Part shown: positions 33,109 to 45,074 of the stretch, piece after piece
How positions within the stretch are numbered: the first letter of the stretch is position 1
Layout of the letters: each line of letters begins with the position of its first letter
From: Labia minor
Taxonomy: Eukaryota > Arthropoda > Insecta > Dermaptera > Spongiphoridae
NCBI GenBank assembly: GCA_963082975.1
Contig: OY720346.1
Location: forward strand, 40,637,787 to 40,701,786
DNA length: 64,000 bases
Direction of reading: 5' to 3'
Position numbers and translations under genes: made by a program
The notes under the pieces: generated by a model
Database searches by the model: none
Seen by the model: the letters and a program-made list of their open reading frames with translations, nothing else
Told to the model about the DNA's origin: nothing

Positions 33109-34705
33109 TTTAAGGGATATTCTTTAAAAAATTTTAAATTGGAATTTTTGTTTTAAATTTTCAAACTTAATAAAATACCATTTAACTTAAATTGTTTTTA
33201 ATTATAAATGACCCTCGTGTGTGGATATATAAAATACACGATTAAAGATGCACTGAGGGTGTATTTTATAAATTATTTATACAAGTATGTGTGTGTGGAG
33301 TGTGAACAATGTCAAGATAATAATTTTTAAATAAAATGTTTTTATTTGATTATATTCCTATTATTTCATTTATCTATCATCTTTGTATTATTTTCACTCT
33401 TTTCTTGCATTTATCTTTTATTTATTTATTTTTATTATTATTATTTTTTGTGTCTGTATAAGTGTGTATTTTTTTGTATTTGTAACCAATTGGTATTCAC
33501 ATGTGATTTCGCGTTGTAAAATTTAATCGCACAAATATATTCCGTGTGGCAATCGTATGGGGGATGCGTGATGCAATGAGAAATAACTTGGCACCACTGA
33601 CTCGATTAGAGGCCCTTTTGCCCTGCTCTCTAAGGGTGGTGATACCAGTGTATGGGGTTTGGAGGATTGCATTTACAATTTATTGCCCACGCGCCAACGT
33701 TTAACGTTTAACCGGGGTGAGAGGACGTCGGTGAGGGTGGAGGGGTGAACCGTGTAACGATAAATTCCATTCCTGCCAGGCACCCAACAAATTCATGAGC
33801 TCGAAGGTACCCTACGGACCCGAGCCAAGACATGATTGAACACTCCTCACCACAAGGAGCAGAGCAATCAACACCGAATTATACTTAGTATATCAATAAT
33901 AATACCAATATACACACACAACAACTCAACTACAAAAAATAAATAAATAAATAAATTCTTATTGAATACCAAAAAAAGTGATAAATACAAAATAATAAAT
34001 AAAATTAACATAATATATATTAATTTATGATGGTCCTATTTATACTAATAATTGTTTATTATACTAATTTAAAAAGAATATAAAATTTTAAATCTGAATA
34101 TATTTATACATTTTTGAGATATAATAATAATAATAAATTTATATTTACACAAAACGTACCCTCAACCACATCGGTTAATTAGATAATTTCTTCAATTAAT
34201 TAGAGCGAGGGACTTATCTTTTTAAAAAGAATTTTAAGCATATTAATAAAGTTTTAATTAAATTTAATAGAAAGCATATATTTTTATAAATTTTATATCG
34301 AACTAAACATTTTTATTATATTAGTAGTAGTAGATCTAATATTAATTAAGAAAACTTACAATTCAATATTTTTAAATTAATACTTTCATAAATAATTAAT
34401 CGGCATTCCTGACTATAAAAAATTTAATATGAAGACGAGGTTGATGTTTTATGATAATGTTTTTGATATCAGCTTCCAATTTTGATTAATAATAAATTTC
34501 CCAATTTTCGAATACGATAATATGTATAGCGAATAAACATTATCAAATATTTTATTATATAATAATTATTGGAAAATATTAATTTACAAAAGAATTAAAT
34601 CAATCTTAAAAAAAAATTTAAGTTAAATGGTATTTTATTTAGTTTGAAAATTTAAAACAAAAATTCCAAATAAAAATTTCTTAAAAATATCCCTTAAAAA
34701 TCATC
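33109..34705. repeat. ~95-bp inverted repeat arms 1.4 kb apart
   Basis: 33109-33200 (TTTAAGGGATATTCTTTAAA ... CCATTTAACTTAAATT) is present in inverted orientation at about 34600-34705. The DNA between holds a GC-rich island (33530-33880) and AT-rich stretches. It may be a transposon with long inverted ends or two oppositely oriented copies of a short repeat. Confidence 0.55.
33530..33880. other. GC-rich island inside the inverted repeat
   Basis: About 350 bases with GC near 50 percent: ATGGGGGATGCGTGATGC, AACGTTTAACGTTTAACCGG, GAGGACGTCGGTGAGGG. No open frame, no second copy. Candidate host regulatory DNA or transposon core. Confidence 0.35.
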
Positions 34706-34724
34706 ATTGTTAGCAAATCTTTAT

Positions 34725-34974
34725 CCACGTAGAACGTCTTTGGGTGATCCAAACAGGTAAAATGGCGCGAGGTCGGGATAGTAGGCAGGATGAGGTAAGA
34801 CAACCCAACCCAATTTTTAAAGTTTATCACTGGTTAGCTTAGGAAACTGCAAGAAAGATGGGACAAGTGTGGGGATGATTTTGTTGAAAAATAGCCTCAA
34901 TTTTGTAATAATTCAAATAAACTCGTTTTTGAGCTATAGCCTTTTGTCTCTATACTTATTGAATGACACTCGTA
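34725..34974 (-). mobile_element. mariner relic with transposase fragment
   Basis: On the minus strand it starts with the mariner-type end TACGAGTGTCATTCAATAAG (to 34974). About 170 bases later it reads LPHPAYYPDLAPFYLFGSPK, the third-aspartate region of a mariner transposase. The catalytic N-terminal two thirds are deleted and the far end is missing. A different mariner subfamily from those at 36686 and 46019. Confidence 0.75.
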
Positions 34975-35844
34975 TATATATATATGGTATAAATATAAAT
35001 ATATTAGAAAAAATAATAAATATATAGAAATATATTTTTAAATAAATTTGAAACATTTAAATAATTAACATAGAATGTCATTAGATGGCAAAGCAAATAT
35101 AAACGTTTTAAAAAATTTTGCGTGACTAAATTAGCAATGATAAACAAGAATAAAAATGATTGAGATGGATAGATACAAGAAATGATAATAGAAATTGGAC
35201 ATTTATTTTAGACTCAGGGTCAGGGTCAAGTAAATGTAGTGGATTCAATGTCAGATGATTAATTAAACGGCTCAATTGAATCTCGCCTGACATCTCATAT
35301 CCTTGCCATCACCTTCAATTGAAAAAACCCTCGAAAATGATTCACTTGATTAATGTCCTAGTAAAGGTCAATCCAATACAACCAAAATCATTGTCATGAT
35401 ACAATTATATTGGTTACAAGGTTTTTCTATCATCGCAATTTATTCTATATTTTAAATTCACATATACTTTAAATATTTTAATTCTTTAAATCTTAAAATT
35501 ATAAACTGTCTGCAATATTTCCCATCCCTTTTCATTTTTGACTATATTAAAACAAATTTTGCCAAAATCTTTCATCCTATTTAGCTATTTTTAATTTTTA
35601 CTTTCAATCATGAAAAAATTTAATCAATAGATCTTTTAGTTATATAATTTTTTTCATAACATAATTATTGAATTGCATCAGGTGATAGTTAGATATAACT
35701 ATTTACTTATAGTTATATATATTTCTCATTTATCTTTCTATCTACGAGTATATACCATAGATATACAATTTTTGTATAAGAATACATTCAAATTATAAAA
35801 TGGTATTTAAATTTAAATTTATACAATATTGTATTCATTCGTTT

Positions 35845-35893
<49 letters not shown>

Positions 35894-36685
35894 TTAATAA
35901 TAATAATAATAATATAACACTTTGTGTTCTGATTAAAGGATATAAATAAATAATGAAAAATTTATGAACATTTCTACAAATATTCATAAATATTTAATGA
36001 GAATAAAAAGTATCTAGTTGAAATGTTATATATATATATTAAGTATATTTTTCCTCTCTACTTTTTTTTTTTGAGCTACAAAAAAAATAAAAAATATTAC
36101 CACCTTCAACATTTTCTTAATTAGTAATTAAGAAAGTTTTCAAATCAAGGCGGAACTAATTTTAAACAAGAGAAGATGAATTACAATAAATTGTATTTTA
36201 AATGAATATTCATAAGGTGATATAAATTAAAGGTGGATTTAAAAGTAATTATATTAATAAAGATTTTGACTAAACTTTAACACAATGAGTTTATGAGGAA
36301 AAGGGTTTGAGGGGAGGAATGGAGAGGGGAATGGGAAATACGTATATTTAACCTCGTAAATTATTTTCATGCGTTACGGATTTTTGTTTCACAATATAAG
36401 AGGTTAACATATTGTAACACTCAACAGCAGGAGAATAATTTATTATTTATTATAACAGTTCATGGCTTAGAGAAGCAAATAACGACCTGCCTACTGTGAG
36501 GATGATAGAGCCAATAGTTTTATTAATATTTTATAATTTATTTATGAATTAATTAATAAATATTTTATCAGAGTCGTCTACAAGCTGTAATAGAAAAGAA
36601 TCGCTCATCTCAAAAGATTTATACAAAAATATTACTTCCAATCTTATATACAAATTGTAATACAAGAATATGAAATTTTATTTGG
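34975..36685. other. AT-rich stretch with an island and a TA microsatellite
   Basis: 35210-35420 is of mixed composition and unique (GACTCAGGGTCAGGGTCAAG, GATGATTAATTAAACGGC, AGTAAAGGTCAATCC), a possible regulatory block. (TA)n stands at 35848-35889. 36420-36520 is a second mixed patch. No gene. Confidence 0.4.
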
Positions 36686-37199
36686 ATACGATAGCGGGTT
36701 AATAAATCAGTGTCTTTTTGAATGAAACTCCTGATTTTTTATAAAAAATTATTTTATTTTGAACGTCTCCTTTGAGCTCTAGATTTGGTCCAACGTTTCT
36801 CCAATGTTTATCTTTTCCAAAAAATAAGATTTGTTGTAAATAGGTATTTGTTTGTGAGATGGTTTCATCGTTGGAGTCAAATCTCTTTCCGCCGAGCCAT
36901 TTCTTCAGGTTTGGAAACAAGAAATACTCTCTCGGGGCTAAATCCGGAGAATAAAGCGGATGAGGGAGCAATTCTTATCCTAATTCATGGAATTTTGAGA
37001 TCGAAATTCAATTTTTTCTATTTTCTCCTCAAATCACGAGGTAGACTGCTATTAATTGATGTCAAACTAAAACTAAATGACCCAGCTGGTTCAAATTTCA
37101 ACAGGAGAGATAATTGCCTGCATACAGGAGCAGTATTGCCATTTCATTGAAGAGACAGGAAATTTAAAAATTCACGGATTTATTGACCTGCCTTCGTAA
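36686..37199 (-). mobile_element. mariner deletion derivative copy 1
   Basis: Both ends present: TACGATAGCGGGTTAATAAA at the low end and, inverted, TACGAAGGCAGGTCAATAAA at the high end, bounded by TA. On the minus strand a 5' untranslated region and a degraded start are joined directly to the transposase C-terminus. The copy at 46019 has the same joint. About 510 bases against about 1.3 kb for a full mariner. Confidence 0.85.
36699..36971 (-). pseudogene. mariner transposase C-terminal fragment
   Basis: The frame reads LPHPLYSPDLAPREYFLFPN followed by LKKWLGGKRFDSNDETI, the motif with the third catalytic Asp (PDLAP-DY) and the conserved GGKRF-SNDE region. The Asp expected in the S/C-D-Y-F-L-F motif is Glu (REYFLF) here. 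The first two catalytic Asp are lost in the deletion. Not functional. Confidence 0.8.
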
Positions 37200-37990
37200 T
37201 TTTTCTTCAAAGATTATGACAGACATATACTTAAATATTTCGATATCAATATAATATTTATTTAATCCTATGATGATGAATGGATGAAAATAGTTTGTTT
37301 TACGTTCTCAAAAATCTATTTTTGTTTTTTTTACGATTATTTATGTGTTTGTCAGTTTGATAACATCATCTTTTATCAAATTGACTTGAACTTTGGTAAT
37401 AATATTAAAGCTTCTGCTGAATTAAAAAATTAGATGTTGTACATATATTTAATGTAATTATATATATTTTATTTATTTTTTTAAAAAAGTTTAAACATTA
37501 AATATACATGTAGTTACATGTTTTAAAATTAATTTAAATTTACTGGTACATAATAAGGATAAATAATATTATTATGATCTTTTTAAATTCCTATTACGTT
37601 TTTGTTTGTACAATAATTTAATATTTAATGTGATTACTATTAATATTAATATGCGGTAAAATTATTCCATTAGATCTGATAATTATTCATATGGAGAAAC
37701 TTTAGGGTTAAAAAAAATGTAAAGCTTGCACCTATTTGTATATATCTATCTCCAATTTCTTAGTTTTTATCGTTTTATTGATTTTTGAATATTTATTGAA
37801 CTTAGGAATATTAAATCAAATTTATGATCCTACTAAAGTAAAAAATATTTTCAATGTTTACACTTTAAATCTATAGGGAATATCAATTTATCTCCTTTTA
37901 TTGATTTCTAGCATAATTTTTAAGTTAATTTTAAAATTAAAATACAATTATAAATTATTAGTTGGAATTTTAAAATAATTAATAGTATTC

Positions 37991-38043
<53 letters not shown>

Positions 38044-38700
38044 ATAAATATTAATAATAATAATTTAAATAAAATTTGTCGAAAGCTTTATCATATTTTG
38101 TTATTTATGAGAAAAAATAATCATATTCATTTTTAAAGAAATAAAAGAATCGATGAATAAATTTCAGATATAGTTTGTCTTTTTTATTAAATATATTTAT
38201 AAGATACATACCAGAGGTTGTAAAATGTTTCATGATTTTTCACTCAAATTTTAAATAGAAAAAACAGCTTTACCTGAAACAAAAATATATACTTAATAAC
38301 ATTACACAATAATAATTATAAAATTGAAGCTATTAAAAATTATTATTATTCGTATGAATCTAAATGTTACTAAAATAAACATAATAATTTATTAATTTTA
38401 ATTCATGTATTGATAATTTATTTATATAAAAAAATTAATAATTATAAAAAAAATTAAAACAAGTGCATACATTCTTAAAAGATAAATATTTTATATTTAT
38501 TAATTATTCTAGTAAAAATAAAAAAAAAAACAAAAAAAAAAAACAAAAAAAAAAAAAACATAAATGAAATTGAGATTTAATATCTGAAGACAATAGTTTA
38601 TTTTTAATTTATTTTAATTAATATCCAAGTTAAGACGTTGCTTCTAATCATCAACCTTTAAATAAATAGACTAAAGGTTTACTTATTAAATAATAAGAAA
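37200..38700. repeat. AT-rich stretch with long TA and A tracts
   Basis: (TA)n at 37993-38040 and an A-tract with periodic C at 38518-38560. No gene. Confidence 0.5.
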
Positions 38701-38858
38701 TTTATTGGAATTTACTTTAATAATGAAATTCTGGGCGGACTTAATAATATCTTTTAGAGAAGCAGTGCAGGTATCACGGCTTAAGCTCTTTAATCGAATT
38801 TCCTTTCTTTTTTTCTTAAATATTACCTACCCTTTATATTCGTAATTATCTATCTTCC

Positions 38859-38889
<31 letters not shown>

Positions 38890-38950
38890 CAAAAGTAAAA
38901 AAAAGAGAATTTAATTATATAAATTCAAACAATAGATAGAATCTCTAAAA
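38701..38950. other. mixed patch and AT microsatellite
   Basis: GAAGCAGTGCAGGTATCACG at about 38759 lies in a short unique patch. (TA)n follows at 38861-38883. Confidence 0.35.
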
Positions 38951-39126
38951 CAGTGTTTCTCAACATGAGGCAATTTGGTTGTATAGGGGGGGGGCAATTT
39001 TAAAATGAATTCGACATGAGTTTAACCCTTTTTAATATTAAAGATTATGTATATGTTACATAGAGGGCATAAGAATTTTTGAAGGGCTTAGGTGGGGAAT
39101 GGCACAAAAAAGGTTAGAAAACACTG
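38951..39126. mobile_element. hAT-type MITE with perfect 8-bp target duplication
   Basis: Termini CAGTGTTTCTCAAC and GTTAGAAAACACTG form the typical Charlie-like hAT inverted ends with one mismatch. CTCTAAAA flanks it exactly at 38943-38950 and 39127-39134. 176 bases including a run of about ten G near 38985. Non-coding. The minus frame at 39056-39274 runs out of it and is not a gene. Confidence 0.9.
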
Positions 39127-39134
39127 CTCTAAAA

Positions 39135-40112
39135 GGTAAATATAATAGAAAGAAGAATTTATTTAAAATATATAAAATTGATTGAATTGAAGTCAAATTA
39201 TAAATTATATTATTATGTGTAAAATATTTTAAGATTTCTAAAATACGAATAAAAAAAATTTGATAAACTTTCATTCATTTAATTATTTTTATTTTATTTT
39301 TTTTTTGTCCCACAGTCTTTTTCCATGATATGACCGTGTTGTGACATTTTTAACCTTTTTAGGTTTTCTGGTATAAAATATTATATAAACATGAAATAGT
39401 GATATAAGTAATTAGTAAAGAGAAAAAGAAAATTATTGATATATACAAAATTTCATTTATTTAAATCAATGAAATCGATTGGAATTTTTAAAATAAGAAT
39501 AAAGAATTATTAATGTATTTATGTATATATATATATATATATATATAATGTTTATAATTGAATTTCCAATATCTGTCATACAACTTTACTCTTAAAATAA
39601 TCATACATTGTTTATATATTATATTGATTTATGATAAATACTAAATGGAAGTGTTATGCTTATTTCACCCACGTTCATCTCAATCCCCTCTATTCTACAG
39701 TCCCATTCCTCCCTATTTATATGAATTTAAAATCAGTCAGGCAAACACTGCCAACGAAATATTTAATGGCACGGGTCAATTAAATTTTAATGTTAGTTGA
39801 TAAACGAATCATTGCATCCCTGAATTTGGCTATAATAATATCGATTATTTAAATCCTATTTTTTCATTCTTTAAATTCATTAAATTACTATTTATAATTG
39901 TTTTTTTTAAGAATATATATTTATAAAAAAATGCATGAGTATAGGAAAAATATTAAAGAATTGATATTATTCATTATTGAGAAAAATTATATTTTGAATT
40001 ATAATAATAAGTATCTGGAATACCGAGCTATCGCTCGACCCTTTAACAAATCTATGCAATTTATTTTTATAAACTTTAAAAATTTTACAATTTTTTAATT
40101 ATTTATTACAAT
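39135..40112. other. AT-rich stretch
   Basis: TA microsatellite at 39521-39547. The frame 39898-40098 is AT-driven and has no domain. A mixed patch at 39655-39800 is unique here. Confidence 0.4.
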
Positions 40113-40798
40113 TAGGGCTTAAAATACCGAACTAAAATCTGAATACCGGTATTTGGTATTTGAAATTTGAAATACCGGGATACGGGTATTAATACCGGTA
40201 TTATTAATAATAAATTTACTGGCTATATTTCTTCCTTCATCAGTTGTTATATTGACTTTTTAACAAATAATATATGAAATCCAATAAATATTGTTCTGAA
40301 ATGAGTAGATATATAGATATTATTTATTTTATTACATAGAGAGTAGGAGTAGATAGATACAAAAAAACGTGCAAGTAAAATAAAGTAAATATTAAATTCT
40401 ATGTTACATTTTACATATAATAGGCTCGTATGGTATTATATAATTAAAGAATTAAATATAATTAAAGAAGTAAAAAATATAAAAATATAAATTGAAAGTA
40501 TTTGTGAAATAATATTAATAACTTGCGTTTTGTTTATTAAAGTTTGCTCTTAAAAACACAACGAATCAAGCGTTTCATCATCAAGCGAGGACCGAATTTT
40601 CATACAAATATAACCAGCGGCCGAAAAAGCTTTTCCTGATTCTACACTTGTCGGCACTATTGTCATTATAAAATCATATACATTTTGTAAATTCGTAAAT
40701 TCGTAATACCAAAACACCGGTATTTTTACATAAATACCGGTTTTTAATACCGGACAAAAATCGTCCGGGATCCCGAGATCCCGGTATTGTAAGCCCTA
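40113..40798 (-). mobile_element. hAT transposon, internally deleted
   Basis: Ends TAGGGCTTAAAATACCG and, inverted, TAGGGCTTACAATACCGGG. Flanks ATTACAAT (40105-40112) and ACTACAAT (40799-40806) form a 7-of-8 target duplication. Many copies of the ATACCGG unit crowd both ends and are likely transposase-binding sites. 686 bases, so most of the transposase gene is gone. Confidence 0.9.
40525..40680 (-). pseudogene. hAT transposase dimerisation-domain remnant
   Basis: On the minus strand a short frame reads SGKAFSAAGYICMKIRSSLD then DETLDSLCF. This matches the hAT C-terminal dimerisation domain (FS-AG-hh--RSSL--et---L-FLr). The frame stops just after LCF. The zinc finger and catalytic domains are absent. 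Confidence 0.8.
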
Positions 40799-41438
40799 AC
40801 TACAATTGTTAAATGGGTTTTCTAAAAATGATCCATCAAAAATTTGTTTCCTAAAATGAAACAAATTAATTAAATAACTTGATTTTCATTTCAAAATGAA
40901 AAATATATTAAAATTTACTTGATAAAATATTTGATCCTATATTATATACATATACATATTGTTATAATTAGATGGCTTCAGCTTTATATTTTTCATAGCT
41001 TATAGATTGTTTCGACTAAGGACTACTGATAATAATATAAATTCTGAAATTATATTGACACCTATACTTGTCTACATTTTAATTAAGAAAGGAAATTTAA
41101 AAAGGAGGTTATATTTTTTTCTTTTTATAATAATCAAATATTATTTATATTATTTATAATTTAATCTAAAAAACATTTTAATTAATATAGTATAATTTAT
41201 TTAATAATATTATTAGATCAAATTTATTCAACAATTTATTTGAAATTCCTTCCTTTATAATTATATGTTGCTAAAAGCATGATTTTTTTTTTTTTTTTTG
41301 GGTGGGGGAATGATAAATATATTTCGTACGTTTTATTCTAAAATATTATTAAAATAAATATTTTAATTTTATTTCGAAATTTAATAAAAAATTTTAAAAT
41401 ATTTTAAATATATAAAAATATTAATACAATTAAAATAA
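40799..41438. other. AT-rich stretch
   Basis: A poly-T run followed by GGGTGGGGG at 41283-41308. Nothing else recognised. Confidence 0.45.
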
Positions 41439-41809
41439 GTTGACCTGTGGCCAGGTCCGAACCGACCGACGGTTTGAAATAAATTAATTTCCAGCTACAG
41501 AAACAATTTCAAATAATTTTAATATATCTATTAATGTAATAAAAAACAGATATGGATACATAAATAATAAATATAAACATTTTTAATTTTATTTTATTTA
41601 TAATATATATGCAAGACCAGGCTGTGACGTCATGAATGGCTAGATGACGTCATATAATTTTAAATCAAGAAAAAACTAATAAATATGATTTTTCTTGAGG
41701 ATAAAACCAATACAAAGTGCATGATTCGTGGTGATATATAAAAAAATCTCCTTTGGTGTGAAAATAACCCTTTCCTTCCTATCGTCGATCGCTAATACTA
41801 CCACTTCCG
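41439..41809 (+). mobile_element. Helentron-like family E copy 4, cut by assembly gap
   Basis: Start GTTGACCTGTGGCCAGGTCC with CGAACCGACCGACGG, closely matching copy 2, including two TGACGTCA palindromes at 41625-41632 and 41645-41652. The copy runs into the N block just after the internal 3'-end-like segment, so its terminal half is not visible. Confidence 0.7.
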
Positions 41810-42009
41810 NNNNNNNNNNNNNNNNNNNNNNNNNNNNNNNNNNNNNNNNNNNNNNNNNNNNNNNNNNNNNNNNNNNNNNNNNNNNNNNNNNNNNNNNNNN
41901 NNNNNNNNNNNNNNNNNNNNNNNNNNNNNNNNNNNNNNNNNNNNNNNNNNNNNNNNNNNNNNNNNNNNNNNNNNNNNNNNNNNNNNNNNNNNNNNNNNNN
42001 NNNNNNNNN
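41810..42009. other. assembly gap of 200 N
   Basis: Exactly 200 N, probably a scaffold gap of arbitrary size. It falls inside a repeat that recurs nearby, a likely reason for the break. Confidence 0.99.
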
Positions 42010-42937
42010 CTCCAGTTGGAAAGGACTCTTAAGATGAAGACGAGTCGTAATTTAAGATAAAAGCGAAAATCAACAAATAGAGAGGTAGATAGAAAGGGAA
42101 GTTAAATTCAATTATTAAACTTAGACTTAGAAAATGGATAAATAAAATTAACAAATTATGTATATGAACGAGTAGAACATTCATGAAGCCAGGAAAATAA
42201 ATAAAAAAAAAAAAATTAAAAAAAAAATAATTTTGAAATGAAACAAAGAATATAATTCAATAATTAAAGACAAGTTTGAAACAAAATTAGAATGGTAGCC
42301 TAATTTAAAATTAAAACAAGTAATAATATTAAAAATAAATTTTTAAAATCATTTCTACTTAAAACTTTTAAAACTATTATAGTTATAAAAAAAGTTTTAA
42401 AAAAAATTTGAAAATCACATAAAAAAATTGTACGTTTCATTGAAATTTGTTCCCAAGCCACAAAGTTTTGTTCTACTAACGAGACACATTTCTATATCTT
42501 GCTAAATATCTTTTATAAAAGAAATTTCATTCCAAAAAAAAGCAAACTAAAATTGATTAATAAATTAATATATGAAATAGAGTATTAACATCAATCCACT
42601 ACAAATCTACAAAAAAATTTTTTAATTTTTTTTAACAATTGAAAATTTGTATAAGAGAAATAATAATAGGGACATAGTGACTTAATAGTAGGAATTGAAT
42701 GGCGAATATTAGTCATGTTTTAAAAATTTATAAAAATAAGTTAATAATCCACCCATTTCTTTCAATTGTTCTTGAAATAAATATATTTTTACTTAAGAGA
42801 GACGTATATAATTTCAAAATTAACTCAGTCAGAAAACAAAATATAATATAGAAAAAGATTTGCTCGTAGTATAATAAATTAAAACCCAAAAATGAACCAA
42901 AATTTGATTATGAAAAAAGATTCAATGATATTTTATA
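42010..42937. other. AT-rich stretch
   Basis: No gene or repeat relation found between the gap and the LTR element. The expected remainder of family E is not present right of the gap. Confidence 0.45.
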
Positions 42938-42941
42938 TATA

Positions 42942-43291
42942 TCTAAAGTTCAAAAATGCCAGAGGTTGAAATAACAGATTTTATTAAAACTAAAAAGTAA
43001 TATTACATTATTAGTATAATATAGTGTAATATATAGTAGATAATAAAAGGTATATTTACCTAAAAAGTAATAATTAAATTACAAGTTATTTCTATTCAAT
43101 TATATAATAAATACAGGAATTTATATTTGACAAGATGACAGTTCAACTCTCTTTATAGAAAATGAAATAGTTCTTACTATTAACACTTAGTCTAATGCGG
43201 TGGCTTCCTAAACTGGCGCTAGTTGTAAAAGTCAAATAGGGCGCCAGTTTAAAATATCAAATATACCAAGAACATATATTTGATATTTACA
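42942..43291 (-). repeat. 3' LTR of the young Ty3/gypsy-type element
   Basis: Identical to the other LTR as far as I can read. It contains two perfect palindromic hairpins near its 5' end (U3): ATATCAAATAT with its inverse, and AAACTGGCGC with GCGCCAGTTT 20 bases apart. Confidence 0.9.
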
Positions 43292-43306
43292 CCTTCCCCC
43301 CTGAGA

Positions 43307-45034
43307 TCATTTTTCGACCGAATACAATGATAGCTTGCTACTATGAAAGCAATTTGAAATTTTTTTTCTTTTTCCGCAATTCACTTCATACATTGTTGGC
43401 GAAATCTTCTTTATTATTGTAAAAGGGCCGATTCTTACTGGATCTGTCTTCTTTCTGTTTAATTTGTTACCTTGCTCTATATACACTTGGTCTCCCGTCT
43501 TAAATTCGTAAATTTTTCTGGTTTTGTCGACACGTTTTTTATTTATGTGAAAATTCTTCATTGAGTTTTCAAATGCTTCTCTTCTATCTTTATTGAGGTC
43601 ATGTTTTTTAAAAATCTCAACTGGACAAATAGATGATTGTTTTCCCATCAGTAAATATGCTGGTTCAAATTTAGTTGAACTATGTATTGTTTTGTTGTAT
43701 TCTTCTGCGCATTTCTCAGCTATTTTCGACCATGCTCCTTTCATTCCACTATTAATTTTGCATCTTATCCTATTTACCAGTGTTTGGTTTAATCTCTCGT
43801 TTAATCCATTTGATGTTGGGCAATCTATACTGGTGAATATTAATCTTATATCTAGTCCTTTTAGATATTCCCTGAATTCTTTTGAATTTAATGCTGTATA
43901 CTGGTCCGCTAATATGATTTTTATTTTGTTTTTTTCTTTGATTTTATCAATGAGTTTCATGAACTCTTTTGCTTCTTGGCCTTTTGATGTCGATATCCAT
44001 GCATATCTGGTAAAATGATCCACCAAAATGTGCATAAATTTCTTTGTTGAATTATTCCCTCCGAAACCTCCTACTGTATCGATGGACATGATTTCATATG
44101 GTTCAACTGGTGGGCCAAGTTTTTGCATTAAGCCTATTGTTCTACTCCTCCTCGTCTTATTTTCTCTACATATTTTGCACTCTTCACAGAAGTCAGTTAT
44201 TCCTTTATCTAAGTTTTTAAAATAATAATTTGGTCTTATCTTTTCTTTTAGTTGTGCCACACCTATATGGCCGTAATATTCGTGGATTCTTTTTATTATT
44301 TCTGTTCCAAATTTTTTAGATACATAAATTCTTTTCCTTTCTTTTAAATTTTTATATATAACATTATTATGTTTTTCTATTCTTTTATCCGAGCTAATTT
44401 CTTCCTTGTTTTCCATTTGGTCTTTTACTATTTCGTTTAGTTCAATTAAGTTTACCACCTTTATTCCGTCTTCGTTTTCAAAATATTCCAAAACAGGTTG
44501 TCTAGACAATAAGTCCGCTAGAATATTTTCTTTCCCTTTTTTGTAAATAATTCTGAAATTGAATTGAGATAAATAGTGTACTAGATCCCCTAAAATTTCA
44601 TCGGTCCTTGATTTTGTTTTTAGGTTTTCTAATGGCTTATGATCGCTGCACACTATAAATTCTCGACCCATTAGGTAGTATTGCCAATATTTAATAGCTT
44701 CTTTAATAGCTTTACATTCTAGGTGGATTATATCCATTTTTTTTTCTTTCTCTGATAATTTCCTAGAGAAGTAAGCTACAGGATGCAGTCTTCCATCTTT
44801 TTGTGGTTGTTTTAATGCAGCCCCTAAGCCTTTCAAACTAGCATCTGTGTCAATGTATACCTCTTTTTCTGCATCGTAAATAGCTAGAATTGGTGAAGAG
44901 CATAAGTATTCTTTTATATTTCTGAACTCTTCTGGAATAGAATACCAGTCGATTTTATTATCCGACATCTTTGCAACTTCAAATTCATTCTCTCCCTTTT
45001 TTATTATACGGAAGAAAAAATTTTTATTTTCCAT
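43307..45034 (-). CDS. Ty3/gypsy polyprotein fragment: RNase H and integrase
   Basis: 575 residues. Residues about 25-50 are the RT/RNase H link (WYSIPEEFRNIKEYLCSSPI). RNase H follows at about 55-175 with the acidic residues in YIDTDASLKGLGAAL, HLECKAIKEA and CSDHKPLE, and ends at LADLLSR. The integrase zinc finger lies at about 248-292 with HEYYGH and the CKIC pair. The catalytic core carries Asp in SIDTVG, Asp in LADQYTALNS and, 35 residues later, Glu in GLNERLNQTL, a proper DD35E. A GPY/F-type C-terminal region contains DPVRIGPFTIIKKI. The stop lies just before the polypurine tract. The ATG at 45034 is preceded by an in-frame stop, so this is the first usable start. No internal stops, so integrase and RNase H could still be functional, but the element cannot make gag or RT. 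Confidence 0.93.
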   Translation of the reverse strand: MENKNFFFRIIKKGENEFEVAKMSDNKIDWYSIPEEFRNIKEYLCSSPILAIYDAEKEVYIDTDASLKGLGAALKQPQKDGRLHPVAYFSRKLSEKEKKMDIIHLECKAIKEAIKYWQYYLMGREFIVCSDHKPLENLKTKSRTDEILGDLVHYLSQFNFRIIYKKGKENILADLLSRQPVLEYFENEDGIKVVNLIELNEIVKDQMENKEEISSDKRIEKHNNVIYKNLKERKRIYVSKKFGTEIIKRIHEYYGHIGVAQLKEKIRPNYYFKNLDKGITDFCEECKICRENKTRRSRTIGLMQKLGPPVEPYEIMSIDTVGGFGGNNSTKKFMHILVDHFTRYAWISTSKGQEAKEFMKLIDKIKEKNKIKIILADQYTALNSKEFREYLKGLDIRLIFTSIDCPTSNGLNERLNQTLVNRIRCKINSGMKGAWSKIAEKCAEEYNKTIHSSTKFEPAYLLMGKQSSICPVEIFKKHDLNKDRREAFENSMKNFHINKKRVDKTRKIYEFKTGDQVYIEQGNKLNRKKTDPVRIGPFTIIKKISPTMYEVNCGKRKKISNCFHSSKLSLYSVEK

Positions 45035-45074
45035 TTTTATTTATTTTAAAAGAAATAAAATATGTAATTTAATT

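Noticed and set aside
35215-35240. GGGTCAGGGTCA as telomere-like repeat
   Set aside because: Only two partial units, no array.
41728-42060. Frame of 110 codons spanning the N block
   Set aside because: Mostly unknown bases. Its ends lie in a family E repeat and AT-rich DNA.
43593-44225. Plus-strand frames opposite the integrase gene
   Set aside because: Antisense shadows of the intact RNase H-integrase frame.
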